NCBI RefSeq assembly: GCF_013778455.1
Contig: NZ_JACEHE010000018.1
Span: 62,001 to 126,000, forward strand
Length of the DNA: 64,000 nt
Source: Streptomyces himalayensis subsp. himalayensis
GTDB taxonomy: Bacteria > Actinomycetota > Actinomycetes > Streptomycetales > Streptomycetaceae
Reading direction: 5' to 3'
This document shows positions 16,059-25,184 of this stretch, piece by piece. Position numbers and translations under genes: made by a program. How positions within the stretch are numbered: position 1 is the stretch's first letter; each line of letters starts with the position of its first letter. The notes beneath the pieces were generated by a model, which was not told the origin of the DNA, did not search any database, and saw only the letters and a program-made list of their open reading frames with translations.

Positions 16059-16235
16059 GTCGGCACGCGACCGCCGCCGCGTACCGGCTCGGCCGCGTCT
16101 TCGAACCGCTCCCTGCCTACGAACCGGCCGTCGCGGCACAACCGAGCGGCCGGCCGTCGGCCCTCGACACGGCTTTGGTAGCAGCCGCAGCTTTCGCAGA
16201 AGCCGCGGCCTTCGCGAAGACACGACCTTCCTGGG

Positions 16236-18791
16236 CTATAGGCTCACCCGAACCGCCGGCGGCCCGCTCCCCTCCCGCAGTTCCACGACCCCGATGCGCC
16301 CGGCCGCGCGCACGTCCTGGGCGACCCGCGCGAAGCGGTCGAGGTCCGAACGGGACGCCGTCACCACCGCTTTGGTGACCTCCGTACGCATCGACACCTG
16401 CGCCTCCGACTTGGCCTTGCGGACCGACGCGATGACGTCCGAGGCCGTGCCGAGCAGCGTCTCGTCCACGCCCTCGGCCAGTCCGCGCAGCCGGTCCGCG
16501 TCGGGCCAGGCGGCACGGTGCACCGACCCCTCCGCCCACCACGACCAGACCTCCTCCGTGACGAAGGGGAGGACGGGGGCGAACAGGCGCAGAAAGGTGT
16601 CCAGTGCCGTCCGCAGCGCCGCGCGAGCGGACTGCGCACCGGCGACGTCGCCCTGGTCGCCGTAGGCACGGGCCTTGACGAGCTCGACGTAGTCGTCGCA
16701 GAACCGCCAGAAGTACTGCTCCGTGCGTTCGAGGGCGCGGGCGTAGTCGAACTCCTCAAAGGCGGCGGTGGCTTCCTCGACAGCGCCGGCAAGACCCGCG
16801 AGCATGGCGCGGTCGAGCGGCTCGGTGACGGAGGCGTCCGGTTCGGCGTCGCCGAAGCCGAGCACGAACCTGCCCACGTTGAGGATCTTCGTCGCGAGCC
16901 GCCGCCCGATCTTCATCTGCCCGATGTCGAAGGCCGTGTCCGTGCCGGGCCGTGCGCCGGCGGCCCAGTAGCGGACCGCGTCCGAGCCGTACTGCTCGAG
17001 CAGGTCGACCGGCGTGACGACATTGCCCTTGGACTTCGACATCTTCTTGCGGTCGGGGTCCAGGATCCAGCCGGAGATCGTGGCATGCCGCCATGGCAGC
17101 GTGCCGTGTTCGGTGTGGGCACGCACCACCGTGGAGAACAGCCAGGTCCGGATGATCTCGTGGGCCTGCGGCCGGACGTCCATCGGGAAGACCCGCCCGA
17201 ACAGGTCCGGGTCGGCCATCCACCGCCCGGCGATCTGCGGGGTGAGCGAGGAGGTCGCCCAGGTGTCCATGACGTCCGGGTCGCCGATGAACCCGCCCGG
17301 CTCGCCGCGCTGCTCCTCGCGGTATCCCGCGGGGGCCTCGGCGCTCGGGTCGACCGGGAGGGCCGCCCCGTCCGGGACGATCGGCCGGTCGTAGTCGGGC
17401 TGTCCGTCCCCGTCGAGCGGGTACCAGACGGGGATCGGCACGCCGAAGAACCGCTGGCGGCTGACCAGCCAGTCGCCGTTGAGTCCGCTGACCCAGTTCT
17501 CGTAGCGCGTGCGCATGTGCGGCGGGTGCCACTCCAGCTCGCTGCCGCGCCGCAGGAGTTGCTCGCGGAGCTCGTCGTCGCGCCCGCCGTTGCGCAGGTA
17601 CCACTGGCGGGTGGTGACGATCTCCAGCGGTTTGTCTCCCTTCTCGAAGAACTTGACCGCGTGCGTGACCGGCCGCGGCTCCCCCTCCATCTCTCCGCTC
17701 TCCCGGAGCAGGGCGACGACGCGCTCGCGTGCGGTGTGCGCGGTGGCACCGGCCAGCCGGGCGTACGCCGAGCGCGCCTCCGGCGATTCGACGCCGGCGG
17801 GCGTCTCCGCGACGAAGCGGCCGTCCCAGCCGATCACCGGCCGCGTGGCGAGCCGCAGTTCGCGCCACCACGTGACATCCGTCGTGTCCCCGAACGTGCA
17901 GACCATGGCGATCCCGGACCCCTTGTCCGGCGTTGCCAGATAGTGCGCGTGGACCGGCACCTCGACGCCGAACAGGGGCGTACGGACCGTCGTGCCGAAC
18001 AGGCCCCTGTACCGCTCGTCGTCGGGGTGGGCGACCAGCGCGACACACGCGGGCAGCAACTCGGGGCGCGTCGTCTCGATCATGATCCGGTCGCCGCCGG
18101 GGCCTTGGAAGGCGAGCCGGTGGTACGCGGCCTGCCGCTCCCGGTCCTCCAGCTCCGCCTGGGCGACCGCCGTACGGAACGTGACGTCCCACAGTGTGGG
18201 CGCCTCGGCGAGATACGCCTCCCCCCGCTCGAGATTCCGCAGGAAGGCCAACTGCGAGGTGGCGCGCGCCTCGGCGTCGATCGTCCGGTACGGCCGCGTC
18301 CAGTCGACCGACAGCCCGAGCCTCCGCCACACCTGCTCGTAAGCCTTCTCGTCCTCGGCGGTCAGCCGGTCGCAGAGCTCGACGAAGGTGCGGCGGGAGA
18401 CGGGGATCTGTTGCTTTCCCGGCGTGTGAGGAGGCCTGAACGCCGGGTCGTACGGCAGCGACGGGTCGCAGCGGACGCCGTAGTGGTTCTGGACACGCCG
18501 CTCGCTGGGCAGGCCGTTGTCGTCCCAGCCCATCGGATAGAAGACTTCCTTGCCGCGCATGCGCTGGAAGCGGGCGACCGTGTCGGTGTGCGTGTAGGAG
18601 AAGACGTGCCCGATGTGCAGCGAACCGCTCGCGGTGAGCGGCGGGGTGTCGATCGAGAAGATCTCGTCACGCGTCTTCGAGCGGTCGAACACGAATACGC
18701 CCAGCTCATCCCATCGCCCGGACCATTTCTCTTCCAGCCCGTCGAGGGCGGGCTTGTCGGGGGCGCCGTTACGGCGATGGTTGAAGGTCAT
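16236..18791 (-). CDS. valS: Valyl-tRNA synthetase lacking the usual C-terminal coiled coil
   Basis: Class Ia aminoacyl-tRNA synthetase of 851 residues. The HIGH motif is at residues 59-62 (GSLHIGHVFS) and KMSKS at 583-587. The large editing insertion (MVCTFGDTTDVTWWRELRL) and the anticodon-binding domain are present. It attaches valine to tRNA-Val in the cytoplasm. The C-terminus ends with FARVAQDVRAAGRIGVVELREG and lacks the coiled-coil arm of common bacterial ValRS. Together with SERRVQNHYGVRCDP after the HIGH region, this suggests the shorter 'type 2' ValRS lineage. Whether a standard valS exists elsewhere in the genome cannot be seen here. The gene stands alone. Confidence 0.88.
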   Translation of the reverse strand: MTFNHRRNGAPDKPALDGLEEKWSGRWDELGVFVFDRSKTRDEIFSIDTPPLTASGSLHIGHVFSYTHTDTVARFQRMRGKEVFYPMGWDDNGLPSERRVQNHYGVRCDPSLPYDPAFRPPHTPGKQQIPVSRRTFVELCDRLTAEDEKAYEQVWRRLGLSVDWTRPYRTIDAEARATSQLAFLRNLERGEAYLAEAPTLWDVTFRTAVAQAELEDRERQAAYHRLAFQGPGGDRIMIETTRPELLPACVALVAHPDDERYRGLFGTTVRTPLFGVEVPVHAHYLATPDKGSGIAMVCTFGDTTDVTWWRELRLATRPVIGWDGRFVAETPAGVESPEARSAYARLAGATAHTARERVVALLRESGEMEGEPRPVTHAVKFFEKGDKPLEIVTTRQWYLRNGGRDDELREQLLRRGSELEWHPPHMRTRYENWVSGLNGDWLVSRQRFFGVPIPVWYPLDGDGQPDYDRPIVPDGAALPVDPSAEAPAGYREEQRGEPGGFIGDPDVMDTWATSSLTPQIAGRWMADPDLFGRVFPMDVRPQAHEIIRTWLFSTVVRAHTEHGTLPWRHATISGWILDPDRKKMSKSKGNVVTPVDLLEQYGSDAVRYWAAGARPGTDTAFDIGQMKIGRRLATKILNVGRFVLGFGDAEPDASVTEPLDRAMLAGLAGAVEEATAAFEEFDYARALERTEQYFWRFCDDYVELVKARAYGDQGDVAGAQSARAALRTALDTFLRLFAPVLPFVTEEVWSWWAEGSVHRAAWPDADRLRGLAEGVDETLLGTASDVIASVRKAKSEAQVSMRTEVTKAVVTASRSDLDRFARVAQDVRAAGRIGVVELREGSGPPAVRVSL

Positions 18792-18813
18792 GCCCCGACA
18801 TGCTAGCCAGACA

Positions 18814-18849
18814 CCCGCCCGCGCGATCAGTGATTTTCGCGCGGGCGGG
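18814..18849 (-). terminator. Terminator hairpin downstream of phospholipase C
   Basis: A perfect 13-bp stem, CCCGCCCGCGCGA (18814-18826) with its complement at 18837-18849, encloses a 10-nt loop. It lies 27 bp beyond the phospholipase stop codon and just upstream of valS, separating the two minus-strand transcripts. Confidence 0.75.
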
Positions 18850-18876
18850 GGGCACTGCCGTGGCCGACCGAAGGGG

Positions 18877-20934
18877 CTACTCGGTGATGATCGCCGGGTC
18901 GCTCACGCCCGGCTCGCCCGTCTCGACGTGTCCGGCGAAGCGGCGCAGGAAGGCGGGGTCCGCGTCGGACACGACGGTCAGGTCGTACCAGCGCCTGCTC
19001 GCCCGCAGGTCCACCGTGTGCGTCACGGTGGCGCCGGCGCGCAGCTTGAACGTCTGGGGACGACCACCGTACGCGTTGGTGAGGGTCAGCGTGACGGCCG
19101 TCGTGCCCTCGTTCTCGAAGGTGAGCTTCACGGTGCCGGATGCGGCGTCGTGGCGCGCGGCGACCTCGGGGCCCGCCGTCTTCACGGAGCCTCTGAACGT
19201 GCGCAGGAAGCCGTTCGGTCCGTGCACGGACAGGTCGTAGGCGCCCTTCGAAGAGGCGGTGTCCCAGGTGCCCGCGACGGTCTTGCCCGCCTCGGTCGTG
19301 TACATCCACGGGCCGTACGTGGGGGTTCCGGACGTGACGTGGAAGGCGGCACCGGCGTGACGCCCGCCGCTGAAGGTGAGGGTGAAGGTTCCGTCGGCGG
19401 GGGCCGCCTCGCCGTCGGTGAAGGGGGCGTAGCGCAGCGGGCGGGCCGGGCGAAGACCCGGCTCCTGCTTGGGCATGCGCGGGTCGGCCGGCGGCGTCGG
19501 GCGGTAGTCGGGGTGGCGTTCGCGGTCCTGCGGCTCGTAGCCGTCGGTGTCGGGCAGCGCGGCCGACCGGCCGTCCTTGTGGGAGAAGTCGAAGGCGGAG
19601 GTCAGGTCACCGCAGATCGCGCGCCGCCAGGGCGAGATGTTCGGCTCCTGGATGCCGAAGCGGCGCTCCATGAACTGGACGATCGAGGTGTGGTCGAGGG
19701 TCTCGGAGCATACGTAACCGCCCTTGCTCCAGGGCGAGACGACCAGCATCGGCACACGCGGGCCGAGGCCGTACGGTCCGGCCGGGCGCTTGCTGTCGCC
19801 CGGGTAGAGGTCGAGGGAGACGTCGGCCGTGGACTTGCCCTGCGCGGCGGACTTCGGCGGGAGCGGCGGCACCACGTGGTCGAAGAAGCCGTCGTTCTCG
19901 TCGTACGTGATGAACAGGGCCGTCTTCGCCCAGACCTCCGGGTTGGAGGTGAGCGCGTCCAGGACCTGGGCGATGTACCAGGCGCCGTAGTTCGAGGGCC
20001 AGTTGGAGTGCTCGGAGAAGGCCTCGGGGGCTGCGATCCAGGAGATCTGCGGCAGCTTGCCGGCCTTGACGTCGGCCCGCAGCCGGTCGAAGTAGCCGTC
20101 GCCGTTCTTGACGTCGGTGCCGGTGCGGGCCTTGTCGTACCAGGGCGAACCGGGCTCGGCGTTCCGGTACTTGTTGAAGTACAGCAGCGAGTTGTCGCCG
20201 TAGTTGCCGCGGTAGGCGTCCTCGATCCAGCCCCAGGAGCCGGCCGCGTCCAGGCCGTCGCCGATGTCCTGGTAGATCTTCCAGGAGATCCCGGCCTTCT
20301 CCAGGCGCTCGGGGTAGGTCGTCCAGTCGTAGCCGAGCTCGTCGTTGCCGAGGACCGGGCCGCCGCCCTGGCCGTCGTTGCCCGTGTAGCCGGACCACAT
20401 GTAGTAGCGGTTCGGGTCGGTGGAGCCGATGAACGAGCAGTGGTAGGCGTCGCAGACGGTGAAGGCGTCGGCGAGCGCGTAGTGGAAGGGGATGTCCTCG
20501 CGGGTGAGGTACGCCATGGTCGTGGTGCCCTTCGCGGGCAGCCACTTGTCGTACTTGCCCCCGTTGTAGGCGGCCTGGCCGTCGGTCCAGCCGTGCGGCA
20601 GGCCCTCCAGGAACTGCATGCCGAGGTCGTCGGCGTCCGGGTGGAAGGGCAGCACCTCCTGGCCGTCCTGCTCCTGGTGCCACACCGACTTGCCGCTGGC
20701 CAGCGTCACCGGGCGCGGGTCACCGAAGCCGCGCACGCCCCTCATGGCACCGAAGTAGTGGTCGAAGGACCGGTTCTCCTGCATCAGGACGACGATGTGC
20801 TCGACGTCGTCGATCGTTCCGGAACGCCGCTGCGCGGGGATCGCCGCGGCCTTGGCGATGCTGTTCGAGAGAGCGGTGAAGGCGGCCGTGCCGCCGGCCA
20901 GTTGGATGAAACGGCGCCGATCGAGTTGGGGCAT
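18877..20934 (-). CDS. Tat-exported phosphocholine-type phospholipase C
   Basis: 685-residue secreted enzyme of the phosphoesterase family that includes non-hemolytic phospholipase C. It hydrolyses phospholipids to diacylglycerol and a phospho-head group. The twin-arginine signal is RRRFIQLAGG near the N-terminus, followed by a hydrophobic stretch and an AxA-like cleavage region. The catalytic domain starts with HIVVLMQENRSFDHYFG and contains GPRVPMLVVSPWSKGG. The C-terminal ~200 residues hold two beta-rich domains typical of bacterial phospholipase C. It is monocistronic, with hairpin terminators on both sides. Regulation is unknown; phosphate control is common for this class but no clear box is seen here. 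Confidence 0.9.
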   Translation of the reverse strand: MPQLDRRRFIQLAGGTAAFTALSNSIAKAAAIPAQRRSGTIDDVEHIVVLMQENRSFDHYFGAMRGVRGFGDPRPVTLASGKSVWHQEQDGQEVLPFHPDADDLGMQFLEGLPHGWTDGQAAYNGGKYDKWLPAKGTTTMAYLTREDIPFHYALADAFTVCDAYHCSFIGSTDPNRYYMWSGYTGNDGQGGGPVLGNDELGYDWTTYPERLEKAGISWKIYQDIGDGLDAAGSWGWIEDAYRGNYGDNSLLYFNKYRNAEPGSPWYDKARTGTDVKNGDGYFDRLRADVKAGKLPQISWIAAPEAFSEHSNWPSNYGAWYIAQVLDALTSNPEVWAKTALFITYDENDGFFDHVVPPLPPKSAAQGKSTADVSLDLYPGDSKRPAGPYGLGPRVPMLVVSPWSKGGYVCSETLDHTSIVQFMERRFGIQEPNISPWRRAICGDLTSAFDFSHKDGRSAALPDTDGYEPQDRERHPDYRPTPPADPRMPKQEPGLRPARPLRYAPFTDGEAAPADGTFTLTFSGGRHAGAAFHVTSGTPTYGPWMYTTEAGKTVAGTWDTASSKGAYDLSVHGPNGFLRTFRGSVKTAGPEVAARHDAASGTVKLTFENEGTTAVTLTLTNAYGGRPQTFKLRAGATVTHTVDLRASRRWYDLTVVSDADPAFLRRFAGHVETGEPGVSDPAIITE

Positions 20935-21101
20935 GGCTGGGTGACCTCTTGTCCGGGAAGACGAGCGCAGGGGGTGGAACAGAGTGACAGGAGTGTTCCA
21001 AGGGCCGGCGAACGTTCACGGAAGGCTTTCGTGGCGCGCGTGTGAAAGCCGGGGGTCGGCGACGCGAACAGCACGGCGGGCGCCGCCTCTGGGACCCCAC
21101 G

Positions 21102-21148
21102 CTCAAGCGCCGGACTGGCTGAAAGATTCAGCCAGTCCGGCGCTTGAG
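21102..21148 (-). terminator. Perfect 22-bp hairpin, terminator of the NCS1 permease
   Basis: CTCAAGCGCCGGACTGGCTG(AA) at 21102-21123 pairs perfectly with 21127-21148 around a 3-nt AGA loop. It is downstream of the minus-strand permease. Its length and perfection are well beyond an ordinary terminator. The 3' arm is also the start of a dispersed repeat, so two copies of that repeat may have been joined head to head. Confidence 0.75.
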
Positions 21149-21210
21149 GACGAGCACGAAGGGCGACGATCCAGCCCGTCCGGCGTTTGAGGACGAGCTC
21201 GAAGGGCGAC
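21135..21210. repeat. Two copies of a 33-bp dispersed-type repeat
   Basis: GTCCGGCG(C/T)TTGAGGACGAG followed by C(A/T)CGAAGGGCGAC occurs at 21135-21167 and 21178-21210, with 31 of 33 bases identical. From memory, GTCCGGCGTTTGAGGACGAG is a very common intergenic sequence in Streptomyces genomes. Here it follows the end of the permease gene. Confidence 0.7.
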
Positions 21211-21235
21211 CAAACGGGGCCCGGGGGCGGAGCTC

Positions 21236-22840
21236 TCAGTTCCCGAGGGAGCTGGGCGCCGCCCCGGCACTGGTGATCGGCGGCACGGGCGTGTCGGCGG
21301 TACGAACGAGCCGGGCACCCTTCGGCCCATACGCACCGCGCGGCTCAGGGAACGCGCTCAGCAGCGCGAGATACAGCACAGCCGCGACAGCGAGCGACAA
21401 CGGCAGGCTGATGTCGACGCCGCCCGCGAGGTCACCGAAGGGCCCGACGAACTGGCCGGGGAGGTTCGTGAAGAGGATGCCGATCAGCGCGGCGACCCAC
21501 CACGCGGTCATGCCGCGCCAGTTCCACCCGTGGTGGAACCAGTAACGGCCGCCGCGCTGGCGCCGGTTGAAGACCTGCAGCGCCTCGGGGTCGTACCAGC
21601 CGCGCCGGACGAAGAAGCCGAGCATCATGACGACCATCCACGGCGTGGTGCAGGTGATGATCATCGTGGCGAAGGTGGAGATCGACTGGACGATGTCGAG
21701 CGCGAAGCGGCCGATGAAGATGAAGGCGATGGCGAGGGTGCCGACCAGGACGGTGGCCTGCACCCGGGACAGCCGGGTGAAGACGCTGGAGAAGTCGAGG
21801 CCGGTGCCGTAGAGCGCGGTGGTGCCCGTGGACATGCCGCCGATCAGGGCGAGCAGGCAGATGGGGAGGAAGTACCAGCCGGGCGAGATGGCGAGCAGTC
21901 CGCCGACGAAGTCGGGCGCGGCCGGGTCGACGTAGTCGGGGGCCTTCGCGGCGATGATGCTCGCGGTCGCGAGACCGAAGCAGAACGGCAGGAGCGTCGC
22001 GATCTGCGAGAGGAACGCGGCCCCCATGACGCGGCGGTGCGGCGTTGCGGCCGGGATGTACCGGGACCAGTCGCCGAGGAATGCGCCGAAGGAGACGGGG
22101 TTGGACAGCACGATAAGCGTGGCGCCGATGAAGGACGGCCAGAACAGCGCCTTCGTCTCGGCGTCGGCACCCGCCCCGTAGATACCGGCGTACGACGGGT
22201 CGAAGTCACCGGCGAAGGCGAAGATGCCGACCAGGAACAGCACGGTCGCGGCGGTGACGGCGACCTTGTTGACCAGCAGCATGAAGCGGAAGCCGTAGAT
22301 GCACACCACGAGGACGAGAACGGCGAAGAGCGCATAGGCGACCGCGTACGACAGGTTGGAGCGCTCCAGTCCGAACAGCCGGTGTGCGCCGCCGACCAGC
22401 GCGTCACCGGAGCTCCACACCGAGATGGAGAAGAAGGCGACCGCGGTGAGGAGGGAGAGGAACGATCCGACGACCCGCCCGTGGACGCCGAGGTGCGCGG
22501 AGGAGGAGACGGCGTTGTTGGTGCCGTTGACCGGTCCGAAGACCGCCATCGGGCACAGGATCAGTGCCCCGATGGCGACGCCGAGGAGGACGGCCGCGAG
22601 CCCCTGCTGGAAGGAGAGCCCGAAGAGGACCGGGAAGGCTCCGAGGACGCAGGTGGAGAAGGTGTTGGCACCGCCGAACGCGAGCCGGAAGAGATCGAGG
22701 GATGAGGCGGTGCGCTCCCCGTCGGGGATGTGTTCCACGCCATGGGTCTCCACCTCGGTGACGGACGGTGCCGCGGCGGGGGACGCCGGTGGCGCGACGG
22801 GGGACGGTGACGTCGCCACGGAGGGCGGCTGCTCGGCCAT
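21236..22840 (-). CDS. NCS1-family permease (cytosine/purine/hydantoin type)
   Basis: 534-residue integral membrane transporter of the nucleobase:cation symporter-1 family, with about 12 hydrophobic helices. Recognisable parts are the first-helix region FGGANTFSTCVLGAFP, GPVNGTNNAVSSSAHLG, the NPVSFGAFLGDWSRYIP block and GGMSTGTTALYGTGLD. The substrate could be cytosine, a purine, allantoin, hydantoin or a related compound; sequence alone does not decide. The N-terminal ~45 residues are Ala/Pro/Ser-rich and cytoplasmic. It is transcribed alone and ends in a strong hairpin. Confidence 0.85.
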   Translation of the reverse strand: MAEQPPSVATSPSPVAPPASPAAAPSVTEVETHGVEHIPDGERTASSLDLFRLAFGGANTFSTCVLGAFPVLFGLSFQQGLAAVLLGVAIGALILCPMAVFGPVNGTNNAVSSSAHLGVHGRVVGSFLSLLTAVAFFSISVWSSGDALVGGAHRLFGLERSNLSYAVAYALFAVLVLVVCIYGFRFMLLVNKVAVTAATVLFLVGIFAFAGDFDPSYAGIYGAGADAETKALFWPSFIGATLIVLSNPVSFGAFLGDWSRYIPAATPHRRVMGAAFLSQIATLLPFCFGLATASIIAAKAPDYVDPAAPDFVGGLLAISPGWYFLPICLLALIGGMSTGTTALYGTGLDFSSVFTRLSRVQATVLVGTLAIAFIFIGRFALDIVQSISTFATMIITCTTPWMVVMMLGFFVRRGWYDPEALQVFNRRQRGGRYWFHHGWNWRGMTAWWVAALIGILFTNLPGQFVGPFGDLAGGVDISLPLSLAVAAVLYLALLSAFPEPRGAYGPKGARLVRTADTPVPPITSAGAAPSSLGN

Positions 22841-23059
22841 CGGGACTCCTGCGAGGGGCTTGGCGGTGCGAATCGGGCGGCCGGATCGGGGGTGCGATCC
22901 AGGGCACGCATCCGTGCAGGCGCACGGAGATTGCGAGGCACGTTACGGCTGCCCCGCACCCCTCACCAGTGGCCGATCCATCCATCTGCCGGGGCATGGA
23001 GTGGACACTTCATCCATCCGGCACGCAGGGAAACGCCGCCCGTCACAGCACGCAGCAGA

Positions 23060-23100
23060 GACGCCCGTCCCGCCGGCGGTGTGCCGGCGGGACGGGCGTC
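23060..23100 (-). terminator. Terminator of the SDR-amidohydrolase-ligase-MaoC operon
   Basis: A perfect 18-bp stem (23060-23077 with 23083-23100) and 5-nt loop lie about 30 bp past the maoC-like stop codon on the minus strand. The rest of the gap to the permease start (22841-23059) shows no gene. Confidence 0.8.
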
Positions 23101-23129
23101 GGTTACGGCTCAGGCGTGGAATCCCTGGC

Positions 23130-23585
23130 TCAGGCGTAGAACCGCGACACGCTCTGCAGTACGCACGCGGGCTTCGTACCGCCCTCGATCTCGATGGTGC
23201 CGTCGACGGTGACCTGCACACCGCCCCCGATCTCCTCGACCTCGGCGAGCCGCGCGACCAGGCGGATGCGCGAACCGGCGGGCACCGGCGAGGGGAAACG
23301 GACCTTGTTGAGACCGTAGTTCACCTTCGTGGTGACACCCTCGACCTCGAGGAGCTCGGTGAAGAGCGGGATGAAGAGCGACAGCGTCAGATAGCCGTGG
23401 GCGATCGGGCCGCCGAAGGGGCCTTCCTTGGCCCGCTCGGGGTCGGTGTGGATCCACTGATGGTCGCCGGTGGCGTCGGCGAAAGTATTGATGCGCTCCT
23501 GCGAGACGGTGATCCACTCGCTGGTGCCGAGGTCGCCGCCCGCGAGCTTCTTCAGTTCGTCCAGGCCGCTGACGGTGATGCTCAT
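23130..23585 (-). CDS. MaoC-family (R)-enoyl-CoA hydratase/dehydratase
   Basis: 151-residue single hot-dog domain protein. The catalytic hydratase-2 motif is visible in FADATGDHQWIHTD, with Asp41 and His46, followed by GPFGGPIAHGYLTLSL. It likely hydrates an enoyl-CoA, or dehydrates a 3-hydroxyacyl-CoA, in the pathway encoded by this operon. The start overlaps the stop of the upstream acyl-CoA ligase (ATGA). It is the last gene before a strong terminator. The natural substrate is unknown. Confidence 0.88.
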   Translation of the reverse strand: MSITVSGLDELKKLAGGDLGTSEWITVSQERINTFADATGDHQWIHTDPERAKEGPFGGPIAHGYLTLSLFIPLFTELLEVEGVTTKVNYGLNKVRFPSPVPAGSRIRLVARLAEVEEIGGGVQVTVDGTIEIEGGTKPACVLQSVSRFYA

Positions 23586-25168
23586 GAAGGGTTCCTTTCG
23601 GTGGTGCCGGACTGCGGGCCCGCCCCGAAACGGGCGCGGACGCGGGACTTGAGGAGCTTCCCCGAGGCGGTGCGCGGCAGGGTCTCGGCCACCACGACGG
23701 ACTTGGGGATCTTGTACTTGGCGAGGCGTCCGCTGAGGAACGCGATGACCTCGTCGGGGTCGAGCCGGGCGCCCTCCTGGGCCACGACCACGGCCCGGGG
23801 CACCTCGCCCCATTTCTCGTCGGGTACGCCGATGACGGCGCACTCCACGATGGCGGGATGGCCGAGCAGGACGTCCTCGACTTCGGCCGGATAGACGTTC
23901 TCACCGCCGGAGATGATCATGTCCTTGAGCCGGTCGACGATCGTGACGAAGCCGTCCTCGTCGACCCGTGCGAGGTCGCCGCTGCGGAACCAGCCGTCGG
24001 CGAAGGCCGCCGCCGTCTCCTCGGGAAGGCCCCAGTAGCCAGGCATCACGTTGGGTCCGCGCACCACGATCTCGCCGGGCTCGCCGACGGCGACGGGTGA
24101 CAGATCGGGGCCCGTCACGCGTACGTCGGTGAAGAAGTGCGGGACACCGGCCGAGCCGGCCTTGCTCACGGCGTGTTCGGCGGCCAGGAAGAGCGTGCCG
24201 GGGGCGGCCTCCGTCATGCCGTAGCCCTGCTGGAAGTTGAGGCCGCGGCTCTGGTACGTCGCGATGAGCGGGGTGGGGACGGGGGCGCCGCCACAGGTGA
24301 GCTGGCGTACCGACGACAGGTCGGCCTCGGCCCAGCGCGCCTGGCGGGCGATCTGGTCGAACATCGCGGGCACCCCGAACATGAAGGTGATCCGGTGGCG
24401 TTCGATGAGATCGAGGGTGCCCGCCGGGTCGAAGGCGCCGACCAGGACGCAGGTGCCGCCCTTGAGGAGTACGGGCAGCGTGATCATGTTCAGACCGGCC
24501 GTGTGGAACAGGGGTGCGGAGACGAGAGCGACCTCGTCGGCGGCGATGTCCTGGTCGATGAGGACGTTGATCGCGTTCCAGGTGAGGTTGCCGTGGGTGA
24601 GCATCGCGCCCTTGGCACGACCGGTGGTCCCCGAGGTGTACATGATCATGCAGATGTCGTCGGGGCCGACGGGCTCGTCGATCAGGTTGTCGGGCGCCGC
24701 GGCGAGCACCTGCTCGTAGGGGTCGCCGAGCTCGATGCGGTGCTTGACGGCCGGGGAGGCTTCGGCCGGGGATGCTTCGGCCGGGGATGCTCCGCCGTCG
24801 CCCTTACTGCCACCGCCGTTGTCAGTGGGGTCGTACAGACTTGGGTCGTGGATGAGGGTGCGCGCTCCCGAGTCGGCCAGCTGGTAGCCGATCTCGGGTG
24901 CGGCGAGGCGGGTGTTGAGGGGGACGAAGACGGCGCCGAGGAGACCGGTGGCGAAGAGGGTCTCCAGGAAGGAGGGGTGGTTGGGGCCGAAATAGGCGAC
25001 GCGGTCGCCGCGCCGGACGCCGGCCGCGCGCAGGGCGTGGGCGAGCCGGTTGGTGCGCTGGTGCAGCTCGGCGTAGCTGAAGGTCTGCTGCTGGTGGATC
25101 AGGGCGGTGCGATGGGGGGTCTTGCGGGCACGGCGCCCGGGCCAGGACCCGATTCCCTCGTTGCGCAT
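23582..25168 (-). CDS. Acyl-CoA synthetase (AMP-forming, class I)
   Basis: 528-residue ANL-superfamily ligase that activates a carboxylic acid to its CoA thioester through an acyl-AMP. The P-loop is MYTSGTTGRAKGAML. The adenine-binding region is QQGYGMTEAAP, the hinge is near SGDLARVDEDGFVTIVDRLKD, and the catalytic Lys lies in the C-terminal LPRTASGKLLK. A short linker carries two and a half ASPAE repeats encoded by a 15-bp duplication. It sits between an amidohydrolase and a MaoC hydratase, which suggests degradation of a medium-length or aromatic acid. The exact acid cannot be named. The start has AAAGGGGG upstream. Confidence 0.88.
   Translation of the reverse strand: MRNEGIGSWPGRRARKTPHRTALIHQQQTFSYAELHQRTNRLAHALRAAGVRRGDRVAYFGPNHPSFLETLFATGLLGAVFVPLNTRLAAPEIGYQLADSGARTLIHDPSLYDPTDNGGGSKGDGGASPAEASPAEASPAVKHRIELGDPYEQVLAAAPDNLIDEPVGPDDICMIMYTSGTTGRAKGAMLTHGNLTWNAINVLIDQDIAADEVALVSAPLFHTAGLNMITLPVLLKGGTCVLVGAFDPAGTLDLIERHRITFMFGVPAMFDQIARQARWAEADLSSVRQLTCGGAPVPTPLIATYQSRGLNFQQGYGMTEAAPGTLFLAAEHAVSKAGSAGVPHFFTDVRVTGPDLSPVAVGEPGEIVVRGPNVMPGYWGLPEETAAAFADGWFRSGDLARVDEDGFVTIVDRLKDMIISGGENVYPAEVEDVLLGHPAIVECAVIGVPDEKWGEVPRAVVVAQEGARLDPDEVIAFLSGRLAKYKIPKSVVVAETLPRTASGKLLKSRVRARFGAGPQSGTTERNPS
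24759..24788 (-). repeat. 15-bp tandem duplication inside the ligase gene
   Basis: GCTTCGGCCGGGGAT is present twice in perfect tandem (24759-24773 and 24774-24788), with partial copies on both sides. It encodes an ASPAE repeat in a loop between the N-terminal strands and the P-loop region. The frame is kept. Confidence 0.75.
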
Positions 25169-25184
25169 GGGGTGTTGCCCCCTT

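Larger units (their letters stand above)
20935..21235. other. Repeat-rich intergenic region before phospholipase C
   Basis: No gene is apparent in this 301-bp gap. It contains a long perfect hairpin (21102-21148) and tandem copies of a 33-bp element (21135-21210), described separately, next to the permease gene end. The ~150 bp nearest the phospholipase start should hold its promoter, but I could not assign -10 and -35 boxes with confidence. Confidence 0.6.

Noticed and set aside
16518..18806. Long open frame on the + strand opposite valS
   Set aside because: Antisense shadow; the minus strand encodes intact HIGH and KMSKS motifs, and the + frame has no known features.
18613..21045. 810-codon open frame on the + strand opposite phospholipase C
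   Set aside because: Runs across two unrelated genes and a terminator, with low-complexity Val/Gly/Arg sequence; a shadow of real genes.
20935..21060. PHO box upstream of phospholipase C
   Set aside because: GTTCGCC- and GTCAC-like fragments occur on the minus strand but not with the regular 11-nt spacing.
22841..23059. Riboswitch upstream of the NCS1 permease
   Set aside because: No thiamine, purine or other known riboswitch core was recognised; only unrelated short repeats such as ATCCATCCATC.
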